A stretch of 49,630 nucleotides of DNA from an uncultured Collinsella sp. (GTDB taxonomy: Bacteria > Actinomycetota > Coriobacteriia > Coriobacteriales > Coriobacteriaceae): NCBI GenBank assembly GCA_900549085.1, contig URMO01000006.1, positions 1 through 49,630 on the forward strand, written 5' to 3'. Below the pieces are notes generated by a model. It was not told where the DNA came from. It ran no database searches and saw nothing but the letters and a program-made list of their open reading frames with translations. The position numbers were made by a program, and so were the translations under genes. How positions within the stretch are numbered: position 1 is the stretch's first letter; every line of letters begins with the position of its first letter. Of this stretch, positions 41,258 through 48,812 are shown piece by piece.

Positions 41258-42133
41258 ATGGATTGCCCGGTCACCGCTCGTCCCACCGTTATCGTTATCT
41301 CCGACTCGCTCGGTGATACCGCTTGTGAGGTGGTGCTTGCGGCGTCCGGGCAATTTGATGAAGGGGCTTTTCGTTTGTTGCGCCTGCCCAAGGTGAACTC
41401 GGTGGAGCAGGTCAAGTCGTTTGTGGGCCCGCGCGTCGATGCGGACCATCGCGATATTGCCGTGTTCCACACCATTGTCGATCCGGCGCTTCGCGCCCGC
41501 GTCCTCGATTACCTGGGCATGCTGCATATTCGTTCGGTTGACCTGATCGGCCCAGCGCTCGCCGTGCTGTCGTCGCTCATTGGTGTGCCGCCCAAGGGCG
41601 TCGCGGGCGTGATTCACAAGACCGATGACCGCTATTTCCATCGCATCGAGGCCATGGAGTATTTTGTTGAGCACGATGATGGACGTGGCTGCGACGACCT
41701 TTCGGGGGCAGATATCGTGCTGCTGGGCGTATCGCGCACGTCCAAGACGCCGCTGTCGATGTATTTGGCCTATCAGGGCTACAAGGTCGCCAATGTCCCA
41801 CTGGCGCATGGCATGGAGCCGCCGAAGTCTATTTACGAGATTGACCCGATGCGGTTGTTTGGTCTGATTTCGACCGTCGACGTTATTTCTGAGATTCGCG
41901 ATAGCCGCTTGGGCGATGACTACGCCCGTGCCGTCGCCGGCTCCTATGCCGAGCCCGAGAGCGTGTGCAGCGAGCTCGAGGAAGCCCGTGCCCTCATGAA
42001 GCGCCTGGGCTGCTTTGTGGTGCGTACCGACGGCAAGGCGATCGAGGAGAGCGCCTCCGAGATCATTGGCCACTTGGAGGAAATCCAAGAAGCCCGTGCC
42101 CGCCGCGCCGCCCGCCGATCCCAGCAAAGCTAA
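41258..42133 (+). CDS. ppsR: PPDK/PEP-synthase regulatory protein (DUF299 kinase/phosphorylase)
   Basis: 291 residues after AAAAGGAG. VIVISDSLGDTACEV and the P-loop GVSRTSKTPLSMYLA mark the family. It uses ADP to phosphorylate a threonine of PPDK next to the catalytic histidine, and reverses this with phosphate. The target ppdK lies 298 bp downstream with its own control region, so substrate and regulator are linked. Confidence 0.94.
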   Translation: MDCPVTARPTVIVISDSLGDTACEVVLAASGQFDEGAFRLLRLPKVNSVEQVKSFVGPRVDADHRDIAVFHTIVDPALRARVLDYLGMLHIRSVDLIGPALAVLSSLIGVPPKGVAGVIHKTDDRYFHRIEAMEYFVEHDDGRGCDDLSGADIVLLGVSRTSKTPLSMYLAYQGYKVANVPLAHGMEPPKSIYEIDPMRLFGLISTVDVISEIRDSRLGDDYARAVAGSYAEPESVCSELEEARALMKRLGCFVVRTDGKAIEESASEIIGHLEEIQEARARRAARRSQQS

Positions 42134-42219
42134 CTCATTGAGGTGGCTAAAAATTCACCGTCCTTAAAATACTATCTAAAAATAATGCACGATATTGGTA
42201 AAGCGATTTAGCAAAGAAC

Positions 42220-42247
42220 TTGCATTTGACCTGCAATTTTCTTGCAG
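42220..42247. promoter_or_regulatory. Overlapping inverted repeats TTGCA/CTGCAA upstream of ppdK
   Basis: TTGCA (42220-42224), then CTGCAA (42231-42236), five bases, and TTGCAG (42242-42247). The last two form an inverted repeat, and the first pairs with TGCAA at 42232-42236. A TTGACC (42226-42231) and TATCTT (42251-42256, 19-bp spacer) could be a promoter overlapping them. This is operator-like, but the factor is unknown. Confidence 0.45.
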
Positions 42248-42271
42248 TGGTATCTTCATAAGGTAACCACC

Positions 42272-42309
42272 TTTACCTACCGTTTACCGCCGCATTTATC
42301 ACGTTTACC
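42272..42309. repeat. Helically phased TTTACC repeats upstream of ppdK
   Basis: TTTACC at 42272, 42283 and 42304, with TTTATC at 42295. Steps of 11, 12 and 9 bp place them on one face of the helix. They lie about 40-80 bp ahead of TATAGT (42351-42356), which has no -35 box at 17 bp. This layout fits activator binding. Confidence 0.5.
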
Positions 42310-42350
42310 AAACCCCTCGCCCTCTACGCAAGCCCGCTCAACGTCCGCCG

Positions 42351-42356
42351 TATAGT
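42351..42356 (+). promoter_or_regulatory. Possible -10 box of ppdK
   Basis: TATAGT, 75 bases ahead of the start codon. The hexamer at -35 (GCAAGC) is not TTGACA-like, suggesting activator dependence. Confidence 0.35.
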
Positions 42357-42431
42357 TCCCTCACGGCCCGCATCCGGCGGGTCGATTCGTCACCACGGTC
42401 GTGCGCGAGAGCGCATGAAAGGGGAAGTATC

Positions 42432-45182
42432 GTGAGCGATTGCAAGAGGGTTTACCGTTTTGGAACCGACGCCCAGGGCACCTGTGTCACTGAGGGCGAC
42501 AAGTCCATGAACTTTGTGCTTGGCGGCAAGGGCGCAAACCTTGCCGAGATGAGCCGCATCGGCCTACCGGTTCCCGGTGGCTTTACCATTACCTGCCAGA
42601 CCTGTGTCGAGTACTCCGGCGCCGGCAACGTCTGGCCCGAAGGCGCACTCGATGAGATCGTTGCCGCCGAGGCCGACCTCGAGGCCCGCTGCGGCAAGAA
42701 GCTCGGCGACGCCTCCGACCCGCTGCTCGTGTCGGTTCGCTCGGGCGCTCCGTTCTCCATGCCCGGCATGATGGACACCGTCCTCAACTTGGGCCTCAAC
42801 GACGACTCCGTTCAGGGTCTCATCGCCCAGACGCAAAACCCGCGTTTTGCCTGGGATAGCTACCGCCGCTTTATCCAGATGTTCTCCAACGTCGTTATGG
42901 GTGTCGATGCCGACCTGTTCGAGAACGCGCTGACCCAGGCACGCCTGGTCGCAGGCGCTCGCGTCGATTCCGAGCTTTCGGCCGAGGACCTGCAGGAGCT
43001 CGTGGAGACCTTTAAGGGCATCTTCTCCGAGAACGTCGAGGCCGCCCTGTATCCCGAGCTCGAGGTCGCCGACGGCAAGCCCGTCTTCCCGCACGATCCG
43101 GAGCTCCAGCTGCGCCTTGCCATCCAGGCCGTCTTTGGCAGCTGGATGAACGAGCGCGCCTGCATCTACCGCAAGCAGCATGGCATTTCTGACGAGCTCG
43201 GCACCGCCGTCAACGTGCAGGCTATGGCCTTTGGCAACAAGGGGGAGACCTCTGCGACCGGCGTCGCTTTTACGCGCAACCCGGCCGACGGCACCAAGGA
43301 GTTCTATGGTGACTTTTTGGTTAATGCCCAGGGCGAGGATGTCGTCGCCGGCATCCGCAACACCGAGCCCATCGCCGACCTCAAGAACACTCCGGGCCTC
43401 GAGTCTGCAGGTGAGGAACTCGAGCGCGTGTTCCTGACGCTCGAAGATCATTACCGCGATATGTGCGACATCGAGTTCACCATCGAGCAGGGCAAGCTCT
43501 GGATGCTCCAGACCCGCGTGGGCAAGCGTACCGCAACCGCCGCTCTGCGCATCGCTATCGAGATGGTCGAGGAAGGCCTTATCACCCGTGAGGAGGCCGT
43601 GAGCCGCATCGACCCCGCGCAGCTCGACCAGCTCCTGCACCCGCAGTTCGACTCCTCCAAGAAGTACGAGGCGCTCGCATGCGGCCTCAACGCCAGCCCT
43701 GGTGCCGCCGTGGGCGAGGTCGTGTTCTCGAGCGACGATGCCGTCGCGCGCGCCAACGAGGGTCACAAGGTCATTTTGGTTCGCTGGGAGACCAACCCCG
43801 ATGACCTGAAGGGCATGGTCGCCGCCGAGGGTATCCTGACCAGCCACGGTGGCAAGACGAGCCATGCCGCCGTTATCGCTCGCGGTATGGGTACGCCCTG
43901 CGTCTGCGGCGTTGAGCGCTTCCACATCGACGCCGCCGAAAAGGTCGTGCGCATCGAGGGTAGCGATCGTGTGCTGCACGAAGGCGATGTCATCTCCATC
44001 GACGGCACCCAGGGCATCGTCGTCGATGGCGCTGTCGATTTGGTCTCCGCCGAGCTCACCGGCGACCTGGACACCATCCTGTCCTGGGCCGACGAGATCC
44101 GTCTGGACGAGACCTGTGGCCACGCCAACCATGTGCGCGTCAACGCCGACAATCCCGAGGACGCAGAGCTCGCGCTCGAGTTTGGCGCCGAGGCCATCGG
44201 CCTGTGCCGCACCGAGCACATGTTTCTGGGCGATCGCAAGAACATCATCCAGAGCTTCATCCTGTCCGACGATGAGGCCGTGAAGCAGCAGGCCCTCGCC
44301 GACCTGCTCAAGGTTCAGACCGAGGACTTCCTGGCGATGTTCAAGACCATGTCCGGTCGCGATGTGGTCGTTCGCCTGCTCGATCCGCCGCTGCACGAGT
44401 TCCTGGATAATCCGCGTGAGCTCGAGGTCGCCATCACCAAGAAGGAAGCCGCTGGCGCCAGCGAGGAAGAGCTTGCCGCCCTGCGTGCCCGCCTGCGCCG
44501 TATCGACGGCATAGTCGAGTCGAACCCCATGCTCGGTCTGCGCGGTGTGCGCCTGTCCGTCGTCTTTAGCGATCTGCCGCTCATGCAGGTTCGCGCCGTG
44601 GCCACGGCTGCTGCTCGACTTATCAAGGAGGGCGTCGACCCGCGCCCCGAGATCATGGTTCCGCTCGTTTCCATTACGGCCGAGCACGTTCAGACTCGCG
44701 AAGTCATCGAGCGCGTGATCGCCGAGGTTTCCGCCGAGGAGGGCGTCGAGCTCAATATTCCCGTGGGCACGATGCTCGAGCTGCCGCGTGCCTGCATGGT
44801 TGCCGACGAGATCGCGCAGCACGCCGACTTCTTCTGCTTTGGCACCAACGACCTCACGCAGACGACCTTCGGCTTCTCTCGAGACGATGCCGAGGCCAAG
44901 TTCATCCCGCTGTACATGCACAAGAAGATTCTGAAGGACAACCCCTTCGAGACCATCGACTCGGCGGTACTGGAGCTGGTGCGCATGGCCGTCGAGAAGG
45001 GTCGGGCCACCAACCCCGACATGCACTTTGGCGTGTGCGGCGAGCACGGCGGCGACCCCAAGTCCATCAAGGGCCTGTTCAACGTGGCCGATGTGGACTA
45101 CGTGTCCTGCTCGCCCTATCGTGTGCCCCTCGCGCGCCTGGCTGCCGCTCAGGCCAAGCTCGAGGCCAAGCGTTCCGCCTAA
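42432..45182 (+). CDS. ppdK: Pyruvate, phosphate dikinase
   Basis: 916 residues from GTG 42432 with AAAGGGGAAG ahead. The N-terminal ATP-grasp domain has GGKGANLAEM and RSGAPFSMPGMMDT. The swivelling domain has the phosphorylated H478 in GGKTSHAAVIARGM, and the threonine two residues before it is the likely target of PpsR. The PEP barrel ends with C869 in CGEHGG. It interconverts pyruvate and PEP using ATP and phosphate. In gut anaerobes it often supports pyrophosphate-linked glycolysis or gluconeogenesis and would also feed PEP to the aro pathway. Confidence 0.97.
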   Translation: MSDCKRVYRFGTDAQGTCVTEGDKSMNFVLGGKGANLAEMSRIGLPVPGGFTITCQTCVEYSGAGNVWPEGALDEIVAAEADLEARCGKKLGDASDPLLVSVRSGAPFSMPGMMDTVLNLGLNDDSVQGLIAQTQNPRFAWDSYRRFIQMFSNVVMGVDADLFENALTQARLVAGARVDSELSAEDLQELVETFKGIFSENVEAALYPELEVADGKPVFPHDPELQLRLAIQAVFGSWMNERACIYRKQHGISDELGTAVNVQAMAFGNKGETSATGVAFTRNPADGTKEFYGDFLVNAQGEDVVAGIRNTEPIADLKNTPGLESAGEELERVFLTLEDHYRDMCDIEFTIEQGKLWMLQTRVGKRTATAALRIAIEMVEEGLITREEAVSRIDPAQLDQLLHPQFDSSKKYEALACGLNASPGAAVGEVVFSSDDAVARANEGHKVILVRWETNPDDLKGMVAAEGILTSHGGKTSHAAVIARGMGTPCVCGVERFHIDAAEKVVRIEGSDRVLHEGDVISIDGTQGIVVDGAVDLVSAELTGDLDTILSWADEIRLDETCGHANHVRVNADNPEDAELALEFGAEAIGLCRTEHMFLGDRKNIIQSFILSDDEAVKQQALADLLKVQTEDFLAMFKTMSGRDVVVRLLDPPLHEFLDNPRELEVAITKKEAAGASEEELAALRARLRRIDGIVESNPMLGLRGVRLSVVFSDLPLMQVRAVATAAARLIKEGVDPRPEIMVPLVSITAEHVQTREVIERVIAEVSAEEGVELNIPVGTMLELPRACMVADEIAQHADFFCFGTNDLTQTTFGFSRDDAEAKFIPLYMHKKILKDNPFETIDSAVLELVRMAVEKGRATNPDMHFGVCGEHGGDPKSIKGLFNVADVDYVSCSPYRVPLARLAAAQAKLEAKRSA

Positions 45183-45220
45183 CGTTTTGGGTTTGGGCGC
45201 CTAGCGTAGCCCCCTTCACG

Positions 45221-45248
45221 CCGCCCGTCTCATTCGTGAGGCGGGCGG
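45221..45248 (+). terminator. Terminator of ppdK
   Basis: A twelve-pair stem, CCGCCCG-T-CTCA with TGAG-G-CGGGCGG (one T-G wobble), capped by a TTCG tetraloop and followed by TTATC, then a T-rich stretch (TTTTGTCTTTTTGTC). Confidence 0.8.
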
Positions 45249-45294
45249 TTATCATGTGCGGGTTTTGTCTTTTTGTCTGCGTAAAAAATTGTTC

Positions 45295-45322
45295 TTGCAG
45301 CAGAAACCCGCGCGTGTATACT
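45295..45322 (+). promoter_or_regulatory. Promoter of rplS
   Basis: TTGCAG (45295-45300), a 16-bp spacer and TATACT (45317-45322), 69 bases before the rplS start. Confidence 0.6.
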
Positions 45323-45343
45323 CGAATACGTTTGTTCAACTAC

Positions 45344-45367
45344 GTGCCGGCCAAGGTGGTACGGCAC
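45344..45367 (+). promoter_or_regulatory. Stem-loop in the rplS leader
   Basis: GTGCCG (45344-45349) pairs with CGGCAC (45362-45367) around a 12-base loop in which CC and GG can pair. L19 leader hairpins that may mediate autoregulation are known in Firmicutes. Whether this is equivalent is inference. Confidence 0.35.
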
Positions 45368-45391
45368 CTCTAGAAGAGTAAGGAATTGCAC

Positions 45392-45733
45392 ATGGATTAC
45401 ATCCGCGCAATCGAGCGTCAGCAGATCCGCGAGGACATTCCTCAGGTTCGCGTCGCCGACAACGTCAAGGTTCACTACCGCATTAAGGAAGGCGACCGCG
45501 AGCGCATCCAGGTCTTCCAGGGCGACGTCATCCGCATGGCCGGTGCCGGTGCCCGCGAGACCTTCACCGTCCGCAAGATTTCCTTCGGTGTCGGTGTTGA
45601 GCGCACCTTCCCGCTTCACAGCCCCAAGATCGCCAAGCTCGAGGTCGTTCGTCATGGTCGCGTCCGTCGCGCCAAGCTGTACTACCTCCGCGACAAGGTG
45701 GGCAAGGCTGCTCGCATCCCCGAGAAGCGCTAA
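45392..45733 (+). CDS. rplS: 50S ribosomal protein L19
   Basis: 113 residues from ATG 45392 (TAAGGA upstream). IPQVRVADNVKVHYRIKEGDRERIQVFQG and SFGVGVERTFPLHSP are diagnostic. It sits at the subunit interface near a 30S bridge. It has its own promoter and terminator. In many genomes it follows trmD, but here glyQS and ppsR-ppdK lie between. Confidence 0.97.
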   Translation: MDYIRAIERQQIREDIPQVRVADNVKVHYRIKEGDRERIQVFQGDVIRMAGAGARETFTVRKISFGVGVERTFPLHSPKIAKLEVVRHGRVRRAKLYYLRDKVGKAARIPEKR

Positions 45734-45767
45734 GAAGATCGCAGCGTCTGTCCACTCGTTTGGACAC

Positions 45768-45798
45768 AAGGGTCACCTTCGGGTGGCCCTTCTTTTTA
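45768..45798 (+). terminator. Terminator of rplS
   Basis: AAGGGTCACC (45768-45777) pairs with GGTGGCCCTT (45782-45791) across a TTCG tetraloop and is followed by CTTTTTAT. A smaller hairpin, TGTCCA/TGGACA, precedes it. Confidence 0.9.
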
Positions 45799-45826
45799 TC
45801 TGATTTGCATGCAAGGAGGGCCTGGT

Positions 45827-46615
45827 ATGGCCAATATGACGAGCTCGGTTTCGGCATCGCAGGTTGCCGGCGAGCTGGCGAGCGCCACGTTCGAGGAGAT
45901 TCCCGCCCTCGTGGAGCATTATCGCGAGGATCCGCGCCAGCAGGTGATCAAGGCTTGCGAACGTGCCCTTAAGCGCCATGCCAAGGAACTTTCCGAACGC
46001 GAGCGCGTCAACGGCATGTACGAGCTTATGCATGAGCTCGGCGGTGATGGCGTGGTCGTGGGCGTCGACGAGGTGGGCCGTGGCTCGGTAGCGGGTCCCT
46101 TGACCGTGTGTGCCGTGTGTCTTCCGATGGAGCCGCGCATCTGGGGCATCAACGATTCCAAAAAGCTCACGCCGGCGCGCCGCGAGCTGCTCTCGGTGAA
46201 GATTGCCGAGGTGGCGACTGCTATCGGCTTTTGCCATATCGCTCCTGCGGATATCGATGAGATGGGCATGGCCCGCGCCATCCGCGCTGCCGTCGCGGGC
46301 GCCGTGGCCGATACGGGGCTCGAGCCCGATTGCGTGCTTATGGACGGTAACCCCTTGGGCGCCGTTCCCAACGAGCGCGACGTGGTCAAGGGCGACGCCA
46401 AGATCGCCTGCATCGCCGCGGCATCCATCATGGCAAAGGTCACGCGTGACGAGATGATGGTCGAGTACGACGCCGAGTACCCCGAGTACCATTTGGCCGA
46501 ATCGAAAGGCTATGCGAGCCCCGAACACATCGAGGCCATTCGCAAACATGGTCTTTCTCCGCTGCACCGTGTGAGCTTTTGCGGAAACTTTCTGCAGACT
46601 GAGCGCCTTTTTTAG
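45827..46615 (+). CDS. rnhB: Ribonuclease HII
   Basis: 262 residues from ATG 45827 with AAGGAGG 7 bases ahead. About 70 residues precede the catalytic core, as in Bacillus-type RNase HII. The core has VVGVDEVGRGSVAGPL (first acidic pair), MDGN and SIMAKVTRDEMM. It cuts RNA in RNA-DNA hybrids and at embedded ribonucleotides. Confidence 0.96.
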   Translation: MANMTSSVSASQVAGELASATFEEIPALVEHYREDPRQQVIKACERALKRHAKELSERERVNGMYELMHELGGDGVVVGVDEVGRGSVAGPLTVCAVCLPMEPRIWGINDSKKLTPARRELLSVKIAEVATAIGFCHIAPADIDEMGMARAIRAAVAGAVADTGLEPDCVLMDGNPLGAVPNERDVVKGDAKIACIAAASIMAKVTRDEMMVEYDAEYPEYHLAESKGYASPEHIEAIRKHGLSPLHRVSFCGNFLQTERLF

Positions 46616-46662
46616 GCCAATTGTGGAGACTGGGACCATAAGGGTTCCATAAACTTGCTGGT

Positions 46663-46706
46663 AGGGGCCGCGTGCAACGTCATTGTTGCATGCGGCCCCT
46701 CATTTG
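46663..46706 (+). terminator. Terminator-like hairpin after rnhB
   Basis: A 16-pair stem, AGGGGCCGCGTGCAAC (46663-46678) with GTTGCATGCGGCCCCT (46685-46700), one G-T wobble, loop GTCATT. The downstream CATTTG is only weakly U-rich. The remaining gap to yraN shows no clear promoter. Confidence 0.6.
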
Positions 46707-46803
46707 TCGGCATTTGGTTTGCTTTTGGTTTGCTTCCGGTACTTACCCGCATGAAACCTGCCCTCATTATCGAGGCAATGCAGGGAGTGGGAAAGGAGAC
46801 CCC

Positions 46804-47289
46804 ATGTGTGCCGCAGCCAAAATGAGCAAGACGCAGCAGCTCAAGGAGCGTTGGGAAGAAGGGGAGCTCGATTGTGGGTCGATCACGCCTGAGTTTATCA
46901 AGGGGCTCAGCCCTCGCGAGCTCGGTATGCTGGGCGAGCTTATCGCAATCGATTACTTTAACGAGCGCGGCTATGCATTGCTGGAACAAGGCTATCGATG
47001 CTCGGAGGGCGAGGCCGACCTCGTTCTGCTCGACGAGCTCGACGATGTGGTGGTGATGGCCGAGGTCAAGACCAGGCGTGTTGCGCTGGATTGCGACACG
47101 CGGGTGTTTCCCGAGGAAGCGGTGAACGCCCAAAAGCAGCGGCGCTATCGTCGCATCGCGAGTTGTTATCTCATGGAGCATTATCCGCTCAAGGCGATCC
47201 GCTTCGATGCCGTGGGCGTCACCATTCGCGGCGGGCATATCGCCGAGATCGAGCACCAGTACAATGCGTTCGATTGGCAGGTGTCGTGA
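46804..47289 (+). CDS. yraN: YraN/UPF0102 family endonuclease-like protein
   Basis: 161 residues from ATG 46804 with AAAGGAG ahead. The core LGELIAIDYFNERGYALLEQGYRCSEGEADLV, followed by AEVKTR, is the ExD/ExK nuclease-like fold of UPF0102. Some 40 residues precede the usual start. Its function is not established. It commonly sits between rnhB and comM, as here, and overlaps comM in TGATG. Confidence 0.93.
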   Translation: MCAAAKMSKTQQLKERWEEGELDCGSITPEFIKGLSPRELGMLGELIAIDYFNERGYALLEQGYRCSEGEADLVLLDELDDVVVMAEVKTRRVALDCDTRVFPEEAVNAQKQRRYRRIASCYLMEHYPLKAIRFDAVGVTIRGGHIAEIEHQYNAFDWQVS

Positions 47290-48812
47290 TGGCGTTCGAG
47301 ACCTTTGCCGTCCACGCTGCCTGTATCCGCGGCGTCGAGGCGATTCCCGTCACGGTCGAGGTATCGCTTGCGGGCGGCATCCCGGGCATCCAGATGCTCG
47401 GCATCCCGAGCATGGAGGTCATGGAGTCGCGCGGACGTATTCGCTGCGCGATGCGCTCTGCCGGATTCGAGATCCCGCGCTCGGGCATTACGGTCAATCT
47501 GGCGCCGGGCGATATCCGAAAGACCGGTAGTGGTTTTGACCTGCCGATAGCCATTGCGGTGCTTGCAGCCGACGGGCAGATTCCCCGCGACAATCTCGAC
47601 CGCTGCCTCATTGCCGGTGAGCTCGGCTTGGATGGCACGGTGCTTCCCGTCAAGGGCGAGGTGGCGTTCCAGCTGCTGGCTCGCGATATGGGGCTGTCTT
47701 TTATCGCCGGTAGGTCCGACCAGCATGTTCCGCTTGCGGGGGTCGATTGCGGTTTTATCGACCATCTGTCGCAGCTTGCCCACGGTATGGGCGAGGCAGC
47801 TCGGCATTATCTGGATTCTGAAGTGCTCGAGGCCACCTTTGAGCCTGAGCTCGATTATGCCGATGTGTTGGGGCAGGAGGTCGCCAAGCGCGGCATAGCG
47901 CTTGCGGCGGCAGGGGAGCTGGGCCTTCTCATGATCGGCTCGCCCGGTTCGGGCAAGACCATGCTTGCGCGCCGCATGACGGGTATATTGCCTGAGCTTT
48001 CCATTGAGGACCAGCAAGAGGCGCTGTGCATCCATTCGGTCTTGGGTGAGAACATCGATGGGCTGCTTGCGGGGCATCGGCCGTTTCGAAGCCCCCATCA
48101 CAGCATTTCGACAGCGGGCCTTATTGGCGGAGGGCGCCCGGTGCATCCGGGCGAGATCAGCCTTGCCCATGGCGGCGTGCTCTTTTTGGACGAGCTTGCC
48201 GAGTTTCCCACCGGTGTGCTGCAGACGCTTCGTCAGCCTATCGAGCGCGGCTATGTCAGGATCGTACGCGTCGACGGTGCCTTCACGTTTCCCACGCGCT
48301 TTCAGCTGCTTGCGGCGAGCAATCCCTGTCCCTGCGGCTTTTTGGGCGATCGCGAGGTTCCGTGTCGCTGTTCGGCATCGATGGTCGAGCGCTACCGGTC
48401 CAAGCTGCGCGGTCCCTTGGCCGACCGTATTGACCTGATGCTCGATGTGACCCGCCCCGATCCGCAGGTGATTATCGAGGGCGCCGAGGGCATGTCATCG
48501 GCCGAGCTGCGCGACTACGTTGTCCGCGGTCGGGCTTTTCGTGCCTGGCGCGAGTCCCGTATGGATGATGCGGATGCCGAGGCCGAGCACGATGAGTCAC
48601 GGTCCATTGACGGCGTCGTGTCGACCTTTGCACTCGACGAGGCCGCCGAGAAATGCGTACTTGGCCTGTCGAAACGCACTCATCTCACGGGGCGCGGCAT
48701 CGTGCGCCTGATTCGCATCGCGCGCACGATTGCCGATGTCGCCGAAAGCGAGCGGGTGACGCAAGACCACGTGCTCGAGGCGGCGATGTACCAGGGAAGG
48801 AGGGATCAGTAA
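47289..48812 (+). CDS. comM: ComM/YifB family Mg-chelatase-like AAA ATPase
   Basis: 507 residues from ATG 47289. The N-terminal Lon-protease-like S5 fold starts FAVHAACIRGVEAIPVTVEV and includes IAGELGLDGTVLPVKG. Walker A is IGSPGSGKTMLARRM and Walker B GGVLFLDELAEF. PCGFLGD and CRCS provide cysteines, and LTGRGIVRLIRIARTIAD is the C-terminal end. ComM is a hexameric helicase promoting branch migration during natural transformation. It overlaps dprA in TAATG. Confidence 0.95.
   Translation: MAFETFAVHAACIRGVEAIPVTVEVSLAGGIPGIQMLGIPSMEVMESRGRIRCAMRSAGFEIPRSGITVNLAPGDIRKTGSGFDLPIAIAVLAADGQIPRDNLDRCLIAGELGLDGTVLPVKGEVAFQLLARDMGLSFIAGRSDQHVPLAGVDCGFIDHLSQLAHGMGEAARHYLDSEVLEATFEPELDYADVLGQEVAKRGIALAAAGELGLLMIGSPGSGKTMLARRMTGILPELSIEDQQEALCIHSVLGENIDGLLAGHRPFRSPHHSISTAGLIGGGRPVHPGEISLAHGGVLFLDELAEFPTGVLQTLRQPIERGYVRIVRVDGAFTFPTRFQLLAASNPCPCGFLGDREVPCRCSASMVERYRSKLRGPLADRIDLMLDVTRPDPQVIIEGAEGMSSAELRDYVVRGRAFRAWRESRMDDADAEAEHDESRSIDGVVSTFALDEAAEKCVLGLSKRTHLTGRGIVRLIRIARTIADVAESERVTQDHVLEAAMYQGRRDQ

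Noticed and set aside
38221..41475. A 1,084-codon open frame on the minus strand opposite glyQ-glyS
   Set aside because: It mirrors the codon bias of the true genes, has no recognisable domain, and no ribosome-binding site precedes its start. glyQ and glyS on the plus strand are certain.
42564..45047. An 827-codon minus-strand frame opposite ppdK
   Set aside because: Shadow of ppdK, with no motif and no start signal.
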